Made by a program: the position numbers and the translations under genes. A stretch of DNA of 22,479 nucleotides from positions 1 to 22,479 of the forward strand of contig JAEPRB010000434.1 in the NCBI GenBank assembly GCA_016758965.1. The letters are read 5' to 3'. Position 1 is the stretch's first letter, and each line of letters begins with the position of its first letter. The notes beneath the pieces are model-generated. The model had not been told where the DNA came from and did no database searches. It worked only from the letters and a program-made list of their open reading frames with translations. Origin of the DNA: Circinella minor (lineage: Eukaryota; Mucoromycota; Mucoromycetes; Mucorales; Lichtheimiaceae). This document shows positions 17,942 through 22,479 of this stretch, piece after piece.

Positions 17942-19440
17942 CATTCAATGTAGATTACTGATTTAGATAGTTCGTTGGAATTCATTTTATGTTACTCAGC
18001 CTCACTTCATATAATTATTAAAAAAGGTAAAAAACGTATCATCAAGATTGAAATACAGAAGCTAAAGAACAACCTCTGATTGGAACTCCTTTTAAAAAAG
18101 AATGAAAAGGGAGAATGACCCATAAGTTGCAGAACATTAAAAAATTAGGGGGTTATAAGGATATCGTAATTGAGATAAAGAACTCTTACATTTTTTTCAC
18201 AGATGAAATGATTTTTTTTATTTTCTTGACTAGTGGATAGAGTAAATAATGATATATTGTTTATTTTCTAAAAGTATCATAATGTAATCAAAAGAGCATG
18301 AAAAATCAACCATAACCCTATTAACATTATATAATTTTCTTCAAAAGTAAGACAGAATAATAAACTACATTAATTTTAAACTAACAATAATCAAAATTAT
18401 CTTTATATATTTCTAGTAAATTATAAATTGCTGTTTAGAAAAAAGCTGCTATGATACAATATATAGTAAAGTTAATTTATAGTATAATATGTCTAAATAT
18501 AAATTAGCTAATCGCTCGATTTTTATTATATGCATATAATAATAAACTTTCTAAAATATTATTGTCGTTACAATTAATGCACTCCTAAATAATAATCAAT
18601 AGCAATGCATACACGAATATATTTATAATGTCCATTAAATATAAATAAAAATTCATAGGTACGTTTCTTCTATATGGTTAGTAAAGTGCATATTGCTAAG
18701 TACAATAATTGCTATGTCGGTTATCAATAGTATAACACAAGAAAGATATCATACGTAACTGTAACAAAATGAGTGAAAAAGAATTAATATTCCTACGTAA
18801 GTGCAATACGTAACAAAAATATTTTTTATTGATATAGAAATTTACCACGATTTCTTTCTCTAGTATTATGATATAATTTTTATGAGTAATATTTTTATGT
18901 TATAGAAAATATAAAAGAACAGCTACGTAGAAATATAAAGTATTGCTATTTACATTACAAGCCAGTATATATATAATATAATAGATATAAATTTGTTACT
19001 ATATCTCCCTTTTGGAACTATTGAGAGGATTTGAGATTTTTTTTTCGCTTTACTTCTGTAATTACGTTATTCCATAGTGACAAATGTTTTGATTTTGAAA
19101 ATAATATAATAATGTAATGTATGTGACTATGTAATAAGTGCCTCTTTCCAAAAACTTGGTACTTACGTATCCATTCTAGTTGTCTGTATAAATAGAACTA
19201 TTGGCAGTTTGGGTGTAGAAAGACACGAAATGACAAAAGCAGTAAAGAAAGGTTAGGAAAATTAATACGAAAGAGCATTCTTTATTATTTCTTCTCTACT
19301 TATCTTTTTATTCAAATGTGTACATGTAACTTTTTTTTTCTATTCCTCCACATTTTATTAATCTTAATTTGTTTCCTATGTATAATTGAAACAATAACAA
19401 ACTGTTGTTGATTCAAGTAAAAGTAAAAATAAAGACGAAG
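17942..19440. other. 1.5 kb of AT-rich DNA without recognisable genes
   Basis: Stop codons are dense in all frames and I see no domain, tRNA or repeat structure. A TATA-like GTATAAATAG at about 19184 precedes a purine-rich stretch, but no gene follows it before the tandem repeat. Confidence 0.5.
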
Positions 19441-20097
19441 TCGATCCACCATCAAATCCGTCATGAGGATCGATCCATGTCACCGAAATGATAGTGATAT
19501 TTCAATTCTATATTATTTTCATTACAAATAACATTCGAAATCATCAATTCATCAAGAAGAAATTGATCCATTGTCTATTTTATTGAAGGAAAAGGATAAT
19601 ATTTAAAAAAAGGGAAATACTTATGCAAAACATAAAAACAAAGTCGATCCATTATCAAATCCATCACGAGGATCGATCCACGTCACCGAAGTGATAGTGA
19701 TATTTCAATTCTATATTATTTTCATTACAAATAACATTCGAAATCATCAATTCATCAAGAAGAAATTGATCCATTGTCTATTTTATTGAAGGAAAAGGAT
19801 AATATTTAAAAAAAGGGAGATACTTATGCAAAACATAAAAACAAAGTCGATCCATTATCAAATCCATCACGAGGATCGATCCACGTCACCGAAATGATAG
19901 TGATATTTCAATTCTATATTATTTCCATTACAAATAACATTCGAAAACATAAAAGCAGCAATAATAAATCAATCCATTGTCTATTTTATTGAAGGAAAAG
20001 GATAATTATTTAAAAAAAGGGAGATACACGTACAAAAAATAAAAGTAAAGTCGATCCACTATCAAATCCGTCATGAGGATCGATCCACGTCACCGAA
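19441..20097. repeat. 203-bp tandem repeat, three units plus a partial fourth
   Basis: Units start with TCGATCCA at 19441, 19644, 19847 and 20051 (spacings 203, 203 and 204). Each unit has TCGATCCA, then the 10-bp palindrome GGATCGATCC with CACCGAA shortly after, and later a third related word (TTGATCCATTG). The fourth unit is cut off after CACCGAA at 20097. Units 2 and 3 share CATCACGAGG while units 1 and 4 share CGTCATGAGG, so the outer and inner copies form two subtypes. There is no coding content. It is a minisatellite-like array of unknown role. Confidence 0.92.
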
Positions 20098-20762
20098 ACC
20101 ATATCGTAATCTACCCAGTCTGTTGACTCCCATTTCTTAGAATTATTCATAGTTCAATCGTCTTTCATACTTCTCATTTTTTTCGTATATCTAACATCCA
20201 CTAAGCTAGTGATAGATTGCTTTTATGTAAACCGGAAAAGCCGCAACACATCTCCTTTCATATTACAATAACATGTAATACAATATGATTTTTAAACTGG
20301 TTCTTTCAGGTAACTTTAATAAAAAAATAAAAACCTGAATACTATACCTGGAATATATCTAGTTAAGAAGCGAACCACGCCTAACTGTTAGTACGTATCT
20401 ATAAACGGTAGTAAATGTTATTTATAGTTGATTTATTAAGTCGCCAAGATCATCCCAGGTTCTTCTTAACTAATATTCTCATTTTTGATAACTGGGTTCG
20501 TTAATGAATATAAAAGTCATAATACTTGTAGTGGACACAAGATGGACAGCTGTACCATATGAGGTAGCATGTTGGTAATAAATTATAATAATAGGATAGT
20601 CTATTCATAAAATAGAGCGTTAATAAAAAAATAAGAAGTTAATAAATACAGAATAATAAAGAGAATAATAAGAAAGAACAGAAAAAGAAAAAGAAAAAGA
20701 AAAATTCAGTATTATAAAGAAAGATGTTAGTATGAGGATAGGAATGTAAGGTCAAAGACATA
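20098..20762. other. Intergenic AT-rich DNA with a purine microsatellite
   Basis: No gene seen. An (AAAAAG)-type run lies at about 20680-20705. The last part should hold the 3' untranslated region of the minus-strand gene ending at 20763. Confidence 0.4.
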
Positions 20763-21540
20763 TTAATTATTATTTGTGTCAGAATTAACTTGTTCTTCTA
20801 ACAAAGCAGCTATTGTTTCAAGCTCGTCATTGCCATCATCTTCATCTTCATCGTCATCATTATCATCTTCTGAAGAATCACAATCATCATCTATTCCTGA
20901 CTGTGATTCCACAAATACAGAAGCTACTGTTGCAACTGTAATTACCCTGTTAACTTCTACTATTTCTTCTTCAGGTACTAAATGTCCAAGTAGAATCGAG
21001 TGTTGATTAAAGTGATTATATACTTGGGTCATTTTTGCACGTAGCAAAACTACAAGCCCTTGTTTTTCAATATCTTCTGTATCCTGAAGGCTATCTATTA
21101 AAGCACGTAGACGAATTAGAAGGCCTGCAGAATAGAGAATTGTATATCTGGATTCGTTCTATAAAAGAGGAATATGATTTAGAAAACATAAAGCAACAGC
21201 ACATTCATTATAAATACAAACCTTAATTATTGCTAATTCTTCTTCTGCTCTTTTATTCTGATGCATTGTAAGGTATGGATTACCGCGATCATTAACAACA
21301 TCATGTTCATTACGCCAACTGCTGTCTTTTTTCAGTATATCGTTTACATGAAGTGCTATATACTTTAATTGTGAGTAAAAAGTCTAATGTAGGGCTTATT
21401 TTACATAATACATACCTTCTGACTCATTCACTGTACTATTGTAATTGTTAACTGCTGTAGTTACTTTTTTCAAAGCTTTACTAAGCTGCGTTGACAGAGT
21501 TATGGCACGCTTATATCCTATTTTATAATATTTGTTATTA
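20763..21540 (-). CDS. 3' part of a spliced gene, possibly a KDZ-type transposase C-terminus
   Basis: Three exons on the minus strand join in frame: up to about 21540-21416 (GYKRAITLSTQLSKALKKV), 21355-21222 (LHVNDILKKDSSWRNEHDV, then HQNKRAEEELAIIK) and 21158-20763 (NESRYTILYSAGLLIRLRALI, then an acidic tail). The introns, 21415-21356 (GTATGT...TATATAG, 60 bp) and 21221-21159 (GTTTGT...TTTATAG, 63 bp), have GT-AG ends and fungal size. The protein ends with a run of Asp/Glu and a stop at 20765-20763. The helical, Lys/Arg-rich segment before a Trp and an EEEL block recalls the C-terminal region of Kyakuja-Dileera-Zisupton transposases, but I see no catalytic motif and hold this loosely. No exon is recognisable beyond about 21540; TATAAAATAG at 21516-21507 could be an acceptor for another intron, or the gene is cut off. 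Confidence 0.5.
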
Positions 21541-21588
21541 AATATGGTGCACACTCCTTATAATCCGCAATTTTTTCCAAATTTTTTG

Positions 21589-21678
21589 AATCCCTACTAC
21601 TTTTCTGTATCATCATGAAGCATAAAAAACACCCACTACTATTGTTTTTGAGGTCTTTTAGAACAAAAGTAGTGGATT
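21589..21678. repeat. Short inverted-repeat segment, about 90 bp
   Basis: AATCCCTACTACTTTT (21589-21604) pairs with AAAAGTAGTGGATT (21665-21678) apart from a 2-base difference. A further copy of the same word (CCCACTACTATTG near 21634) lies inside. It could be a tiny foldback element or a transposon end near the truncated gene. Confidence 0.35.
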
Positions 21679-21839
21679 ACTTTTTCTTTTTCATCTTTAA
21701 AAAAAAAGTTTTAGGACTTCAAAGTTGGCGACTTTTGGCTGGGAGAGTATGAGTTTGAAACATATTAAGCATTATATAATTGGTGGGGATTATGTTTAGC
21801 TGTTCGGGATTATATTTACCCGTCGCACAAAGCCATCAT

Positions 21840-21841
<2 letters not shown>

Positions 21842-21878
<37 letters not shown>
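21842..21878. repeat. TA dinucleotide microsatellite
   Basis: An uninterrupted alternating A/T run of about 37 bases, preceded by CATATCA. It lies about 50 bp upstream of the DDE-like remnant. Confidence 0.85.
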
Positions 21879-21880
<2 letters not shown>

Positions 21881-21925
21881 GTTACTGACAATTTTTTACT
21901 TCCACTATAATATTTAAACATCACT

Positions 21926-22370
21926 TTGCCTCGTGCTAAAGGTCAAAAGAAAGCAGCCAAAAAACGAGCTAGAAATGAACTGACTGCTGTGCTATGCACT
22001 GTCTAGCCTTGCAAGATGACTTTAAGCGTCATCACTCAGTATTGCAAGAAACCTTGAATGCAGCTGGATTAATGTTTGATCTTATCACAAGTTTCATTGT
22101 GAGATGAATTGGATTGAGCGGTATTGGGCGGATTGCAAGAGGGAAGTCTGGGCTATGTGTGATTATTCGTTTAATGGTCTCCAGATACATCTACCAATTG
22201 CAATGGATAAAGCTTCCCGAAGTGCCTACAAAAATACATAGATATTACAAACGACGTTTTCGATATATAGAGGCATATAGTAAAGGCAATGATGTGTGGA
22301 AAGCAGATAAAGAAGTGATGAAATTCACAACTAAAGATGCACTCTCGCACCACTGTAACCCTTACATAAA
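21926..22370 (+). pseudogene. DDE-transposase-like remnant with frameshifts
   Basis: A basic start-like segment (LPRAKGQKKAAKKRARNE, with TTG where ATG would be expected, 21926) is followed after a jump by CLALQDDFKRHHSVLQETL in another frame (22000-22080). A one-base loss near 22083 then leads into KFHCEMNWIERYWADCKRE and CDYSFNGLQ. The frame returns near 22220-22235 for KIHRYYKRRFRYIEAYSKG. The block K-F-H-C-E-x-N-x-I-E-x-x-W followed by CDYSF is a pattern I know from a widespread group of transposase-related proteins in fungi, where the Glu is the last catalytic residue. The N-terminal and C-terminal pieces are nearly adjacent, so a large internal deletion is likely. Confidence is good that it is a broken transposon protein, lower for the exact family. 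Confidence 0.6.
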
Positions 22371-22479
22371 CAACTTTTCTTATTTTCTATTTTTATACAC
22401 GAATATTCTGAATATTTATTCATATAAGAATATTCTCATTTCTATTACCTTTTTTCATTAATCAACCGATTGTACAACA

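Noticed and set aside
17942..19440. tRNA, rRNA or other structural RNA genes in the gene-free stretches.
   Set aside because: I saw no A-box and B-box pair or cloverleaf-like arrangement.
19441..20097. CRISPR-like array.
   Set aside because: The whole 203-bp unit repeats, with no short repeat plus unique spacers, and the DNA is eukaryotic.
20776..21006. Plus-strand Ser-rich frame.
   Set aside because: It is the antisense of the Asp/Glu tail of the minus-strand gene, which has better splice-site and composition evidence.

Overview
The window looks like fungal nuclear DNA: AT-rich, with short GT-AG introns of about 60 bp, Ty3-type LTR retrotransposons (one a chromovirus) and a Tc1-type DNA transposon. 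From the mix of families I infer an early-diverging fungus, probably Mucoromycota, but no host marker gene is present to prove it. Almost everything recognisable is transposable-element sequence, most of it broken, in a nest of successive insertions.

Layout, left to right. 1-152: 5' end of an unidentified minus-strand gene leaving the window. 253-473: small inverted-repeat element. About 803-4089: decayed pol of an old Ty3-type element (reverse transcriptase and RNase H, a 0.7 kb pyrimidine-rich spacer, then integrase). 4090-5147: non-coding, with a TATA box and a candidate LTR end and primer-binding site. 5148-15075: a second old element, gag then protease, whose single reading frame is split by two insertions. 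The first is a 468-bp solo LTR (6686-7153, target duplication GTCAG). The second is a complete 7,024-bp chromovirus (7204-14227, target duplication CACAA). 15076-15648: first exon of a Myb/SANT-like gene, probably from a DNA transposon, ending at a GTAAGT splice donor. A 1,672-bp Tc1 element (15649-17320, TA duplication) sits just inside that intron. 17564-17941: solo LTR of the chromovirus family (duplication CATTC). 19441-20097: 203-bp tandem repeat. 20763-21540: 3' end of a spliced minus-strand gene, possibly a KDZ-type transposase. 21926-22370: frameshifted DDE-transposase-like remnant.

The chromovirus is the centrepiece. It has two 377-bp LTRs, a primer-binding site, gag, pol (protease, reverse transcriptase, RNase H, integrase, chromodomain) and a polypurine tract. 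Gag and pol overlap at a textbook -1 frameshift signal: slippery heptamer A AAA AAC, the gag stop codon, a 6-nt spacer and a perfect 9-bp stem-loop. Gag carries two and pol two premature stops. Three look like CGA to TGA and one like CAG to TAG, and all nine differences between the LTRs are transitions, so this copy was complete but has been inactivated, apparently by deamination.

The strongest unexplained signal is a strand-biased excess of the tetranucleotide GACG throughout the chromovirus (about 64 GACG against 2 CGTC in pol, and even denser in the non-coding 3' region). It occurs in all codon phases and is absent from neighbouring DNA. This points to something acting on the element's RNA or single-stranded cDNA rather than on its protein.
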